Shown piece by piece: positions 1-8,893 of a DNA stretch of 64,000 nucleotides. Position numbers and translations under genes: made by a program. The DNA comes from Trabulsiella guamensis ATCC 49490. GTDB lineage: Bacteria > Pseudomonadota > Gammaproteobacteria > Enterobacterales > Enterobacteriaceae. Below the pieces are notes generated by a model. The model searched no databases and had not been told where the DNA came from. It was given only the letters and a program-made list of their open reading frames with translations. Numbering within the stretch: the first letter of the stretch is position 1; every line of letters starts with the position of its first letter. Location: positions 57,056 to 121,055 of the forward strand of contig NZ_JMTB01000095.1 of assembly GCF_000734965.1 (NCBI RefSeq). The letters run 5' to 3'.

Positions 1-419
1 CGCTCTTTTCCGCTGCCAGCATTGTGACGCTCTACGTCGGCCTGGCAACTCATGAGCAGGCCGACCGGCTGGGTGATGCGATTCGTGCGCGCCTGCTGAC
101 ACCTGGCGGCATCCTGGCGACGGAATACGAAACCGGCGAGCAATGGGACGCCCCCAACGGTTGGGCGCCGCTGCAATGGATGGCGGTGCAGGGCTTCAAA
201 ATGTACGGTCAGGACTCGCTTGGTGATGAGATTGCCCAGAGCTGGCTGCAAACAGTGAACATGTTTTATAAAACGCATCACAAGCTTATCGAGAAATACC
301 ACATCGCGACCGGTACCCCGCGCGAGGGTGGCGGGGGTGAGTATCCGCTACAGGACGGTTTCGGCTGGACTAACGGCGTCGTTCGTCGTCTGATTAGCCT
401 GTATGGCGAGCCGATTTAA
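1..419 (+). CDS. treF: Cytoplasmic trehalase, C-terminal part (5' end outside window)
   Basis: Hydrolyses trehalose to two glucoses in the cytoplasm (GH37). The open frame enters from the left edge (first full codon at base 3) and ends with TAA at 417–419, so only about 138 C-terminal residues are seen. The second trehalase signature is visible ([12 protein letters not shown]), as is the glycine-rich motif [18 protein letters not shown] near the end. The lack of a long C-terminal extension fits TreF rather than periplasmic TreA, and in E. coli treF lies next to the yhj genes found here. The gene converges with the next, leftward gene. Confidence 0.93.
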   Translation, partial: LFSAASIVTLYVGLATHEQADRLGDAIRARLLTPGGILATEYETGEQWDAPNGWAPLQWMAVQGFKMYGQDSLGDEIAQSWLQTVNMFYKTHHKLIEKYHIATGTPREGGGGEYPLQDGFGWTNGVVRRLISLYGEPI

Positions 420-424
420 CACAC

Positions 425-447
425 GCCGGCGGCGAGGTGCCGCCGGC
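425..447. terminator. GC-rich hairpin between treF and the convergent gene
   Basis: GCCGGCGGC and GCCGCCGGC form a perfect 9-bp stem with a 5-base loop in the 33-bp gap between two convergent stops. There is no U-run on either side, so it is a hairpin of probable but unproven terminator function. Confidence 0.5.
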
Positions 448-452
448 ACCCG

Positions 453-2042
453 CTAGCGAATCTGATCATAAATGGCCTGCTGAATATCCAGCCATTTTTT
501 GTTCAGCTCATTCGGCTGCGACTGCATACGCTGCTGCGCCAGCTCCAGCTCATGGTACTGGCGCGCTATCACTGGTGGTCTGGAGCAGAAAGTTTGCAAA
601 TAACTTTTTCGCATCATCGTCAGCTTCTGCCCGTTGATCATTGCGTGACTGACATCATTGATAAAACGGCGGCAGGGCTTTGGTTCGTCCATCTGCATCC
701 TGTAGCGCAACAGCAACTCCAGCACCTCGTCATTCTTGATGGCCATGGCCTGCTCAGTCCATGAAAGTTCCCAGTTCATTCCCCCTTGCAGGAAAAGCTG
801 CGCCACCTTCACATCATTGCGGTCGATCGCCGAACGCAGGCTGAAGGCATCCCAGGTGACGCCCAGGCTGGAGAGCCTTTCACGTGGCGATGGCACTTCC
901 AGCTCCGTAGACTCCAGCGCCTCAGCTGTGGGGACGCGGGGAATCGGCCGCTGCGCCACCTCTGAACTAAAAATCCAGATCGCGCCGCCGATGATCGCCA
1001 GCACCATTACCCCGACCGCGCCCCACAGCATGCCGGAAATCAATTGCTCGCGCTCTTCCGGCGTACGTTTCGCATGCCTGCCCTGGCCTTCAATGTTGTC
1101 GCTTACGGATGTCGTATCGCCACCCGATTCTTTATCTCGCTCTATGGCCTGATCCCAGAACTCTTGTAACGCAGCATCATCCACTATCATATAAGTGGAG
1201 GGGTTAACGCCCGTTTTCTTCAGTTCAAACGCACGCTGAACAGGGCCGGCAATCTGCTGGCTGTAACTGTCGAGCAGGGCAAGTTCGGCAGAGGAAAGAG
1301 GACGCCCGCTGATGACGGCATTACGAAGCTGTCGGCAATGTTCAAGGAACGCCTGCAGCGTAATACGCGGATCAACCAGATAAGTCAGCGAGGTGGCGGT
1401 ATGGAAAATCGTGGAGTAGTGCCGCGCAAACTCTTTTTTATCCACCAGCAACAGCGCCAGTTCGCTGAACATCATCCCGCTGAGGATATCGCCGGAATTG
1501 CCCAGGGTCAGCCAGCGACGCACATTATCCGCACCAAACTGAAGCTTCAGATGATTGGTCAGTTGCAACGTATCAGGCCACGCCTGCGACACCAGCGCTT
1601 TGATAGTCAGCTCCAGCGCCCGTAGCTGCCGCCGTGCCTGCGTTTGCAGATCATCACCCGCTTCGCCCACTTTGGTGTCATAGCGCAACCGGGGCTGTTT
1701 CGCTTTTACCGCTTCCAGAGTACTGAGAAAACGCAATGCCGCAATGCGTTGATTTTCATGCACGTTTTGCCCGCGCTCGTATTGCGGCACCGCCTGCTGG
1801 AGATGGCGAAGCTGGAGAGTGAATTCGCTCATTTCGGCATCATTCAGATGCAACCGTTTCGCGACGTTCGTCCATCCCCCCAGATTCAGACGCGCCTGTT
1901 CCAGTTGTTCCAGAAACCAGCGCGGATCTTTTCCTTCTGCCACATAAATTTTTAGCAACTGAAGCACGTCTACGGATGCATGACGAATCATCGACAGACT
2001 GTGTTCAAATTGTTCAAACATCTGATTCGAAGCTGTTTGCAT
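453..2042 (-). CDS. Membrane-anchored HEPN-like / ankyrin-like protein (STY4199-type)
   Basis: Uncharacterised protein of 529 residues. It resembles what is annotated in Salmonella Typhi as the STY4199 HEPN-domain family (recalled, not searched). The ATG at 2042 is chosen because AAGGAAG lies 8 bases upstream; the frame stays open to 2198 without a better site. Residues 1–270 are helix-rich and end in a HEPN-like tail (QLRNAVISGR, about 238–247), in which the usual RNxxxH histidine is Ser. A charged linker and one strong transmembrane segment follow (about 337–359, starting GMLWGAVGVMVLAIIGG). The part after it contains an ankyrin-like stretch (about 394–448: SLRSAIDRNDVKVAQLFL). There is no signal peptide. 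The gene stands alone between treF and an SDR gene. Function unknown. Confidence 0.72.
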   Translation of the reverse strand: MQTASNQMFEQFEHSLSMIRHASVDVLQLLKIYVAEGKDPRWFLEQLEQARLNLGGWTNVAKRLHLNDAEMSEFTLQLRHLQQAVPQYERGQNVHENQRIAALRFLSTLEAVKAKQPRLRYDTKVGEAGDDLQTQARRQLRALELTIKALVSQAWPDTLQLTNHLKLQFGADNVRRWLTLGNSGDILSGMMFSELALLLVDKKEFARHYSTIFHTATSLTYLVDPRITLQAFLEHCRQLRNAVISGRPLSSAELALLDSYSQQIAGPVQRAFELKKTGVNPSTYMIVDDAALQEFWDQAIERDKESGGDTTSVSDNIEGQGRHAKRTPEEREQLISGMLWGAVGVMVLAIIGGAIWIFSSEVAQRPIPRVPTAEALESTELEVPSPRERLSSLGVTWDAFSLRSAIDRNDVKVAQLFLQGGMNWELSWTEQAMAIKNDEVLELLLRYRMQMDEPKPCRRFINDVSHAMINGQKLTMMRKSYLQTFCSRPPVIARQYHELELAQQRMQSQPNELNKKWLDIQQAIYDQIR

Positions 2043-2231
2043 CTCTCTCTTCCTTAACGCACCATCAAGTGCGGAATCTGCCTGATTTAACTTAAAGTTT
2101 TCTTTGTTATTTTCGGCATTTACAAGATATACCAGATTATATTCAGCAACCGTGATCGCTATATTAACCAGGAGCGAAAGCGGCACTTTACCTGCCACTT
2201 TCTTTCAGTTTTGAATTTGAGGAAGGGAGAG

Positions 2232-2264
2232 AAAAAACCCGGTTTTCGGATGAAAACCGGGGAT
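2232..2264 (-). terminator. Rho-independent terminator of the SDR gene
   Basis: On the minus strand CCGGTTTTC-ATCC-GAAAACCGG is followed by GGTTTTTTCTCTC, starting a few bases after the SDR stop codon. The stem is 9 bp with a clear T-run. Confidence 0.85.
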
Positions 2265-2269
2265 GTTGC

Positions 2270-3028
2270 TTATAAAAACATACCACCGGAAACTTCAACA
2301 CGCTGCGCCGTCATCCAGCCCAGTTCGTCACTGAGCAATGCAGCAATCGCATTGCCAATGTCATCCGGCAGACCGACGCGGCCAAGCGCTGTCTGCGACG
2401 CCACAAACTGGTTCATTTGCTCGTTGTCACGGACGCGACCGCCGCTAAAATCAGTGGCGATAGCGCCTGGCGCGATGGCATTCACAGAAATCCCGCGCGC
2501 AGCAAGCTCTTTTGCCTGATAGCGCGTCAGCACTTCCATCGCCCCTTTCATTGACGCGTACGCTCCGTATCCCGGCAGCGTAAAACGCGCCAGCCCGGTG
2601 GAAACATTAAGAATGCGTCCGCCGTTTTTCAGCAACGGTAGCAGTCGCTGCGTCAGGAAAAAGGGCCCTTTAAAATGGATGTTCATCAATTCATCAAACT
2701 GCGCTTCACTGGTCTCGGCAAACGGCGTGTTCAGGCCAATCCCTGCGTTGTTGACTAAATAATCAAAGTCGTCGCGATTCCAGATTTGCTTAAGGTGCCT
2801 TTGTACATCCTGCACAAAGGCCGGAAAGCGTGCCGTTTCGCCGACGTTGAGCTGCAATGCCACCGCTTTCACTCCACTTTGTTCAATTTCCTGTACCACC
2901 TCTTGTGCTGCCTGAACATTGCTGTTGTAAGTGAAAATAATGTGGATCCCTTTCGCTGCCAGCTTCAGCACCGCGTTTTTCCCCAGGCCGCGGCTGCCAC
3001 CTGTCACTAAAGCAATATGTTGTGTCAT
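2270..3028 (-). CDS. SDR-family oxidoreductase
   Basis: Classical short-chain dehydrogenase/reductase of 252 residues, cytoplasmic, NAD(P)H-dependent; substrate unknown. The Rossmann glycine motif TGGSRGLG is near residue 9, NNAG in the middle, then the catalytic Ser in LNVSTGLA and the YASMK active-site Tyr and Lys. The ending YVSGGMFL type tail (VEVSGGMFL) is usual for the family. GAGG lies just before the ATG at 3028. It is divergent from the LysR gene yhjC with about 118 bp between starts, an arrangement typical of a LysR regulator and its target. I do not recall this gene at the E. coli locus, where yhjB precedes yhjC. Confidence 0.88.
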   Translation of the reverse strand: MTQHIALVTGGSRGLGKNAVLKLAAKGIHIIFTYNSNVQAAQEVVQEIEQSGVKAVALQLNVGETARFPAFVQDVQRHLKQIWNRDDFDYLVNNAGIGLNTPFAETSEAQFDELMNIHFKGPFFLTQRLLPLLKNGGRILNVSTGLARFTLPGYGAYASMKGAMEVLTRYQAKELAARGISVNAIAPGAIATDFSGGRVRDNEQMNQFVASQTALGRVGLPDDIGNAIAALLSDELGWMTAQRVEVSGGMFL

Positions 3029-3146
3029 AAGAACCTCATCTCCGCTGTGGTAAATCTGAGAAATGAGCTTATTAGGTGAACTGAAAACAATAAATGTAGT
3101 AAATTACGCTTTACTGTTTCATACACGTCAACAATCGGTTTAGGGT

Positions 3147-4046
3147 ATGGATAAAATTCACGCAATGCAATTGTTTATCCGTGTCGCGGAACTGGAAAGT
3201 TTTTCTCGCGCCGCCGATACCCTCGGTCTTCCGAAAGGCAGTGTATCGCGCCAGATTCAGGCGCTGGAAAACCAGCTCGGTACCCGGTTGCTCCATCGCA
3301 CCACACGACGCGTACAGCTGACGCAGGACGGTATGGTCTATTATGAGCGGGCCAAAGACGTGCTCAGCAACCTGGATGAGCTGGACGGAATGTTCCAGCA
3401 CGATCCCACCAGCATCAGCGGCAAATTGCGGGTCGACATGCCTGTCGGCGTGGCGCGTAACCTGGTGATCCCCCGTCTGCCCACTTTCCTGCAACAGTAC
3501 CCCGGCATTGAACTGGAACTCAGCAGCAGCGATCGGCTGGTGGATGTTATTCGGGAGGGATTCGACTGTGTGGTGCGGGTGGGAACGCTGAAAGATTCCG
3601 GCTTAATCGCCCGTCCGTTAGGGAAACTATCGATTATTAACTGCGCCAGCCCGCAATATTTGTCGCGTTTTGGCTACCCGGAAACCCTCGATGACCTGGC
3701 AGGCCACGCGCTGGTGCATTATGCGGTAAACCTCGGCGTACGCCCGCCGGGGTTTGAAGTAGTGCTCGATAACGCCACACGCTGGATTAAAACCGGCGGC
3801 GTCCTGACTGTTAACAGCACCGAAACTTACCACGCCGCCTGTCTGGCAGGTCTGGGGATTATTCAGGTACCGCGCGTTGGCGTTCGTGAAGCACTGCGCA
3901 GCGGAAAACTGGTGGAAATCCTGCCGCAGTACCGCGCAGAGCCGATGCCGGTATCGCTGATTTACCCTCACCGCCGTAATCTTTCCCGCCGTGTACATCT
4001 GTTTATGGAATGGCTGACCGGTGTGATGAAGGCCTATGTCGATTAA
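3147..4046 (+). CDS. yhjC: LysR-type transcriptional regulator YhjC
   Basis: 299 residues, the same length as E. coli YhjC, with near-identical N-terminus (MDKIHAMQLFIRVAELESF). The winged helix-turn-helix covers about residues 5–60 (SFSRAADTLGLPKGSVSRQ); a periplasmic-binding-like effector domain follows from about 90. AGGGT precedes the ATG. The effector and targets are not known to me. The divergent SDR gene is the obvious candidate target, inferred from orientation only. Confidence 0.92.
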   Translation: MDKIHAMQLFIRVAELESFSRAADTLGLPKGSVSRQIQALENQLGTRLLHRTTRRVQLTQDGMVYYERAKDVLSNLDELDGMFQHDPTSISGKLRVDMPVGVARNLVIPRLPTFLQQYPGIELELSSSDRLVDVIREGFDCVVRVGTLKDSGLIARPLGKLSIINCASPQYLSRFGYPETLDDLAGHALVHYAVNLGVRPPGFEVVLDNATRWIKTGGVLTVNSTETYHAACLAGLGIIQVPRVGVREALRSGKLVEILPQYRAEPMPVSLIYPHRRNLSRRVHLFMEWLTGVMKAYVD

Positions 4047-4106
4047 CATTGAGCGGTACGCGCTATACTTTTTTATTTGAGTGACAAAGAAAGGAATAAC
4101 AGCCTG

Positions 4107-5135
4107 ATGACGCCGGAAAACGACGAAAAGCGCCCCATTCAGGATCTGGAATACGATCCCGTCAGGAAAATGGACCCACACGAGAAACCCGCCTCCGGGG
4201 TAATCAATACCGCGAATAAGGCATTGAAAAAAGCCACCGGGACGGCAGCCATCATCCAGCGCCAGCCGGTGATTGCCCATCTGCTGCGTGCTGCCGAACG
4301 CTTTAATGATCGCATGGGAAACCAGTTCGGCGCTGCCATTACTTATTTCTCGTTTTTGTCGATGATCCCCATTCTGATGGTCTCGTTCGCCGCCGGGGGG
4401 TTTATTCTCGCTTCGCACCCGACACTGCTACAGGATATTTTCGACAAAATCCTGCAAAACGTCAGCGACCCGACGCTTGCCGCCACGCTGAAAAGTACGA
4501 TTAACACCGCCGTTCAGCAACGCACCACCGTCGGGATCGTCGGTCTGTTGATTGCGCTCTATTCCGGCATCAACTGGATGGGCAACCTGCGCGAAGCGAT
4601 CCGCGCGCAATCGCGCGACGTCTGGGAACGTACGCCGCAAGACCAGGAGAAAATCTGGGTCAAATACTTCCGTGATTTCATATCGCTGATTGGCCTGCTG
4701 GTGGCGCTGATCATCACACTGTCGATCACTTCGGTGTCGGGTTCCGCACAGCAGATGATTATCTCCGCGCTCTACCTCGACAGCATTGACTGGCTGAAAC
4801 CGGCCTGGCGGCTGGTCGGTCTGGCGATTTCGATTTTCGCCAACTATCTGCTGTTTTTCTGGATTTTCTGGCGTCTTCCACGCCATCGCCCGCGTCGAAA
4901 AGCGCTGATTCGTGGTACGTTGATTGCCGCTATCGGCTTTGAGGTGATCAAAATCATCATGACCTGGACGCTGCCGTCGCTGGTGAAATCCCCGTCCGGC
5001 GCGGCATTTGGTTCGGTTCTCGGGCTGATGGCGTTCTTCTATTTCTTCGCCCGCCTGACACTGTTCTGCGCCGCCTGGATTGCTACGGCCGAGTATAAAG
5101 ACGATCCACGTATGCCCGGTAAAACGCACCGTTAG
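4107..5135 (+). CDS. yhjD: Inner membrane protein YhjD (YihY/BrkB family)
   Basis: 342 residues from the ATG at 4107, which matches the E. coli start (MTxENxxKRPIQDLE); an in-frame TTG at 4077 is less likely. AAGGA lies about 12 bases upstream. A polar N-terminal 60 residues is followed by the YihY/BrkB membrane domain with about six helices (AAITYFSFLSMIPILMVSF begins the first). In E. coli, point mutations in yhjD let cells survive without Kdo by allowing export of lipid IVA, so a link with lipid transport is suspected, but the normal role is unsettled. Confidence 0.93.
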   Translation: MTPENDEKRPIQDLEYDPVRKMDPHEKPASGVINTANKALKKATGTAAIIQRQPVIAHLLRAAERFNDRMGNQFGAAITYFSFLSMIPILMVSFAAGGFILASHPTLLQDIFDKILQNVSDPTLAATLKSTINTAVQQRTTVGIVGLLIALYSGINWMGNLREAIRAQSRDVWERTPQDQEKIWVKYFRDFISLIGLLVALIITLSITSVSGSAQQMIISALYLDSIDWLKPAWRLVGLAISIFANYLLFFWIFWRLPRHRPRRKALIRGTLIAAIGFEVIKIIMTWTLPSLVKSPSGAAFGSVLGLMAFFYFFARLTLFCAAWIATAEYKDDPRMPGKTHR

Positions 5136-5410
5136 CCCGCGCACGGGGTTGAAGAGAAACGGAAAACTTCAGCCCTGCGCTTCATTTCAGCATTTAAATC
5201 CAGCCGTTAACTTTTATTTAACCAATTTCTGGTTTTATTCACTAAGTTTGAATTTATGTGAAGCATTTCATAGACGTGAAATCGCAGGGGCGAAAATTAT
5301 CCGCTTTTTGGTTGTTTTATGAACTATCTGGCAACCCGTTGCAGATTGAAATGTCACTTTTGCTGTGCGTAATATGGTCGTTCGTTCGCCAAAAAATAAG
5401 AAAATATTAT

Positions 5411-6733
5411 ATGCAAGCAACCGCCACAACACTCGACAACGAACACGCCATCGCGCCCGTCAACTCACGTAACAAAGTTGTCGTTGCGTCGCTCATTGGC
5501 ACCGCCATTGAGTTCTTCGACTTCTATATTTACGCCACGGCGGCGGTGATCGTTTTCCCGCATATCTTCTTCCCGCAGGGCGATCCTGCTGCTGCCACGC
5601 TACAGTCGCTGGCGACCTTCGCCATCGCGTTTGTCGCGCGCCCGATTGGCTCCGCGCTGTTTGGCCACTTCGGCGACCGCGTCGGCCGCAAGGTGACGCT
5701 GGTGGCGTCGCTACTGACCATGGGGATTTCGACCGTGGTGATCGGCCTGCTGCCCGGCTATGAAACCATTGGGCTGATGGCGCCGTTGCTGCTGGCGCTG
5801 GCGCGCTTTGGTCAGGGCCTTGGTCTTGGCGGTGAGTGGGGCGGGGCGGCGCTGCTGGCAACGGAAAACGCGCCGCCGCGCAAGCGCGCGCTGTACGGCT
5901 CGTTCCCGCAACTCGGTGCGCCGATTGGCTTCTTCTTTGCTAACGGCACATTCCTGCTGCTCTCATGGCTGCTGTCTGATGAGCAGTTCATGAGTTGGGG
6001 CTGGCGTGTGCCGTTTATCTTCTCCGCTGTGCTGGTGATTATCGGCCTTTATGTGCGTGTCTCCCTGCATGAAACGCCGGTGTTCGCCAAAGTCGCCGCC
6101 GCCAAAAAACAGGTGAAAGTACCGTTGGGTACGTTGCTCAGCAAGCATCTGCGGGTGACTATTCTCGGCACCTTCATCATGTTGGCGACCTATACGCTGT
6201 TTTATATCATGACGGTGTATTCCATGACCTACAGCACCGCCGCCGCGCCGAACGGGCTTGGATTACCGCGCAATGAAGTGCTGTGGATGCTGATGATGGC
6301 GGTGATTGGTTTTGGCGTGATGGTGCCGGTCGCGGGTCTGCTGGCCGACCGCTTTGGTCGCCGTGTCAGCATGATCATCATTACATCACTGATCATCATC
6401 TTTGCCCTGTTTCTGTTCCAGCCGTTGCTGGGATCCGGGCACCCGGCGCTGATCTTCGCCTTCCTGCTGCTGGGGCTGAGCCTGATGGGGCTGACTTTTG
6501 GCCCGATGGGCGCACTGCTGCCGGAGTTGTTCCCGACGGAAGTGCGCTACACCGGTGCGTCGTTCTCCTATAATGTGGCGTCAATTCTCGGTGCATCGGT
6601 CGCGCCGTACATCGCTGCGTGGTTGCAGGGCACTTACGGGCTGTTTTACGTCGGCGTTTATCTGGCAACTATGGCGGCGTTGACGCTGATTGCGCTGCTG
6701 CTGACGCACGAAACGAAGCATCAGTCGCTGTAA
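5411..6733 (+). CDS. yhjE: MFS transporter YhjE (metabolite:H+ symporter family)
   Basis: 440 residues, the E. coli length; the ATG at 5411 starts MQATATTLD as in E. coli, although the frame is open from 5258. Twelve membrane helices are expected. The MFS signature between helices 2 and 3 is present (GHFGDRVGRK) and is repeated in the second half (GLLADRFGRR). The metabolite:H+ symporter family moves carboxylates and betaines such as proline, shikimate or 2-oxoglutarate. The substrate of YhjE is unknown. It converges with yhjG. Confidence 0.93.
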   Translation: MQATATTLDNEHAIAPVNSRNKVVVASLIGTAIEFFDFYIYATAAVIVFPHIFFPQGDPAAATLQSLATFAIAFVARPIGSALFGHFGDRVGRKVTLVASLLTMGISTVVIGLLPGYETIGLMAPLLLALARFGQGLGLGGEWGGAALLATENAPPRKRALYGSFPQLGAPIGFFFANGTFLLLSWLLSDEQFMSWGWRVPFIFSAVLVIIGLYVRVSLHETPVFAKVAAAKKQVKVPLGTLLSKHLRVTILGTFIMLATYTLFYIMTVYSMTYSTAAAPNGLGLPRNEVLWMLMMAVIGFGVMVPVAGLLADRFGRRVSMIIITSLIIIFALFLFQPLLGSGHPALIFAFLLLGLSLMGLTFGPMGALLPELFPTEVRYTGASFSYNVASILGASVAPYIAAWLQGTYGLFYVGVYLATMAALTLIALLLTHETKHQSL

Positions 6734-6735
6734 AC

Positions 6736-6772
6736 CGTCAGGCCGGATAAGCAGCACGCCTCCGGCCTGACG
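6736..6772. repeat. REP-like palindrome between yhjE and yhjG
   Basis: CGTCAGGCCGG and CCGGCCTGACG form an 11-bp inverted repeat around ATAAGCAGCACGCCT, resembling the enterobacterial REP/PU unit (GCCGGATAAG…CCGGC). It sits between two convergent stops, the classic REP position, and may protect 3' ends. Confidence 0.65.
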
Positions 6773-6782
6773 CTCCCTCACT

Positions 6783-8825
6783 TCATTTTTTCATCTGCGA
6801 CAGAATCACCCGGCACTGATTAGCGTCGCCTTCTGACGGCGAAATCAGTGCCAGCAGCGCTGCGGCCGGGGTGACCAGCGTCGCCAGCGCTGCCGCGACA
6901 GCGCCTCGGGCAAGCAACGGCCCGACTTTCACGCCAGCATCCGGATTTTTGAACGTTCCGCGCACATACAGCGGGGAACGCAGCGTGATAATACGCACAC
7001 CTTTACTTTCCGGATCGATGGTCAAATCCAGCTGTTCCGACGCAAAGCTGGCTGTGCCGGTGACATTAATCAGCGCGTTTTCGGTGTCGAAAGCGAAAAT
7101 CTGCGGTCGCGCCACGCCGTTGACGATGTCGAGATTAGCCGCGGCACAGTTCACCCGCACTTCGTCGTCGCCAAAGATTTGCCCGACGATATAGTTGCCG
7201 ACATTCAGCCCGAGGATTTCCATCAGATTACGGCTCACCAGCCCGTCGTTCATCAGCAGCTTCAGGTTGCCGTTGCTGCTGCCAAGTAGCGCCGCCACTG
7301 AATTGCCGGTACCGCGCAGATCCGCATCACCATTCATTTCACCCAGCGTTTTCTGCATCAGCTCGACGTTCGGCATCAGTTGTTTCAGTTTCAGCCGCCG
7401 CGCCTGGATCTCTGCCCGTCCCTGCATCGGTTTTTTATCGCCTTCGAGGCGGATATGGGACGCAATCGTGCCGCCCGCGAGACCAAACTTCAGCGGGCTG
7501 AGACGCAGATCAGCGTTGCTGAGAATGATGTGCGTCGAGAGATCGCTTATCGGCAACGTGCTGCCATGCTCGATGCGATGCCCTTTGAAACGCACGTCAG
7601 CATCCATCACATCCCACTTGTCGGTTTCAAAACGGTCGTATGGCAGGACTTTCCCGGCAGGCTGTGGATCTTTCTTCACTTCTGATGATTTGGTGCCTTT
7701 CCCGGAATCGACACCGACCAGAGGGCCTAAATCGGCGAGACGTAACTGGCGCGATTCAAGATCGCCCTCCAGTTTTGGTCGCGGTTGGCCGGTGGTATAG
7801 GTCAGCGAACCATGAATATCGCTGTCGCCAATACGGCCATTGAAATCACGGTAATCAAACACGGAGCCTTTTTCGCTGTTAATTTTTGCCACCAGATGAC
7901 CGTCTGTGGAAAACGGCGGTGTGTCCGGCAGCAACACGCCGGTCAGGTCATACAGCTCGCCGAGCGAATCGCCGGAGAACTTCAGCTGTAAATCCACTCC
8001 GCCCATCTTCATGGGATCGTTAACAGTGCCAGTAAAGGCCACCCGCGTATTACCGGAACGGAAATCCGCCTGCACCGGGAATGGCGTACCTTCGCTGCGC
8101 AGCGCCAGCATACCGCCGATTTTGCCCGTGCCGGTCAGCGGCTGACCGTTGTAACGCCCCTGCGCTTTCAGTCCAAAGACATAATCGCTCGCTTTCGCGT
8201 TGTCGCCCTTCGCTTTATTACCCGTCACTTCGCTGAACGGCAGCGGCTTGCCCAACGGATCAACCAGGATCTCCACATCGGCACGCGTCACGCTGTCGTC
8301 AATTTTAATGCGTCCGCGATCGAACAGGATGTTATCGAGCCGGAAAGACCAGCCGGACGGCTGCGCACTGGGATCTTTGTTGCCATCCGCCGCCAGTTGA
8401 AACGTCCAGTTGTTGTTCTTTTCCGACAGCCGAATCAGCCGCGCATCCGGCTGAACAAGTTTGATCCACGGCAGGTAAACCGTTCTGGTCAGCAGGGCCA
8501 GCGGCGCGAGCGTTGCTTCCACGCGCGGCAGATGCACCATGGTGATTTCCGGGATATCGGGCGGGTTGCCGAGCAGCACGTCGTCCGCATGAACATGCGG
8601 CCATGGGATCCAGCTTCGCCACCCGGTTTCACCCGGTTGACGCTCCCAGACCACGCCCAGATCGCCGCGAATGGCGAACGGGCGGTTCAACTCGGTAGAG
8701 ACTTTTTGATTAATTGTGGGCTTCAGCCGGTTCCAGTCAAAGGTCGCGATAATGATGAACAACACAACGATGATCAGCAAAATCGTGCCTGAAATCAGGG
8801 CAATGGCTTTACGCGTTTTTGTCAT
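6783..8825 (-). CDS. yhjG: AsmA-family protein YhjG
   Basis: 680 residues from the ATG at 8825 (MTKTRKAIALISG, the E. coli N-terminus; AGGAG about 10 bases upstream). An upstream in-frame start at 8852 would add nine residues. One N-terminal membrane anchor (about residues 7–29) is followed by a large periplasmic AsmA-type region rich in beta structure. AsmA-like proteins are thought to form bridge-like grooves moving lipids between membranes; the specific role of YhjG is unknown. The end contains a hydrophobic Ala-rich stretch (GAVAAALATLVTPAAALLAL). Its stop faces that of yhjE; upstream lies pdeH in the same direction. Confidence 0.92.
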   Translation of the reverse strand: MTKTRKAIALISGTILLIIVVLFIIIATFDWNRLKPTINQKVSTELNRPFAIRGDLGVVWERQPGETGWRSWIPWPHVHADDVLLGNPPDIPEITMVHLPRVEATLAPLALLTRTVYLPWIKLVQPDARLIRLSEKNNNWTFQLAADGNKDPSAQPSGWSFRLDNILFDRGRIKIDDSVTRADVEILVDPLGKPLPFSEVTGNKAKGDNAKASDYVFGLKAQGRYNGQPLTGTGKIGGMLALRSEGTPFPVQADFRSGNTRVAFTGTVNDPMKMGGVDLQLKFSGDSLGELYDLTGVLLPDTPPFSTDGHLVAKINSEKGSVFDYRDFNGRIGDSDIHGSLTYTTGQPRPKLEGDLESRQLRLADLGPLVGVDSGKGTKSSEVKKDPQPAGKVLPYDRFETDKWDVMDADVRFKGHRIEHGSTLPISDLSTHIILSNADLRLSPLKFGLAGGTIASHIRLEGDKKPMQGRAEIQARRLKLKQLMPNVELMQKTLGEMNGDADLRGTGNSVAALLGSSNGNLKLLMNDGLVSRNLMEILGLNVGNYIVGQIFGDDEVRVNCAAANLDIVNGVARPQIFAFDTENALINVTGTASFASEQLDLTIDPESKGVRIITLRSPLYVRGTFKNPDAGVKVGPLLARGAVAAALATLVTPAAALLALISPSEGDANQCRVILSQMKK

Positions 8826-8893
8826 GCCGGGTCCACTCCTGTCTTGCCTCACCTTTTTGAATAATAGTTGAGGTGAGCAGAACCTGCGGCAAA

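Noticed and set aside
2043-2198. A 52-residue N-terminal extension of the HEPN-like protein
   Set aside because: AAGGAAG sits 8 bases before the ATG at 2042, and no comparable site precedes the upstream start at 2198.
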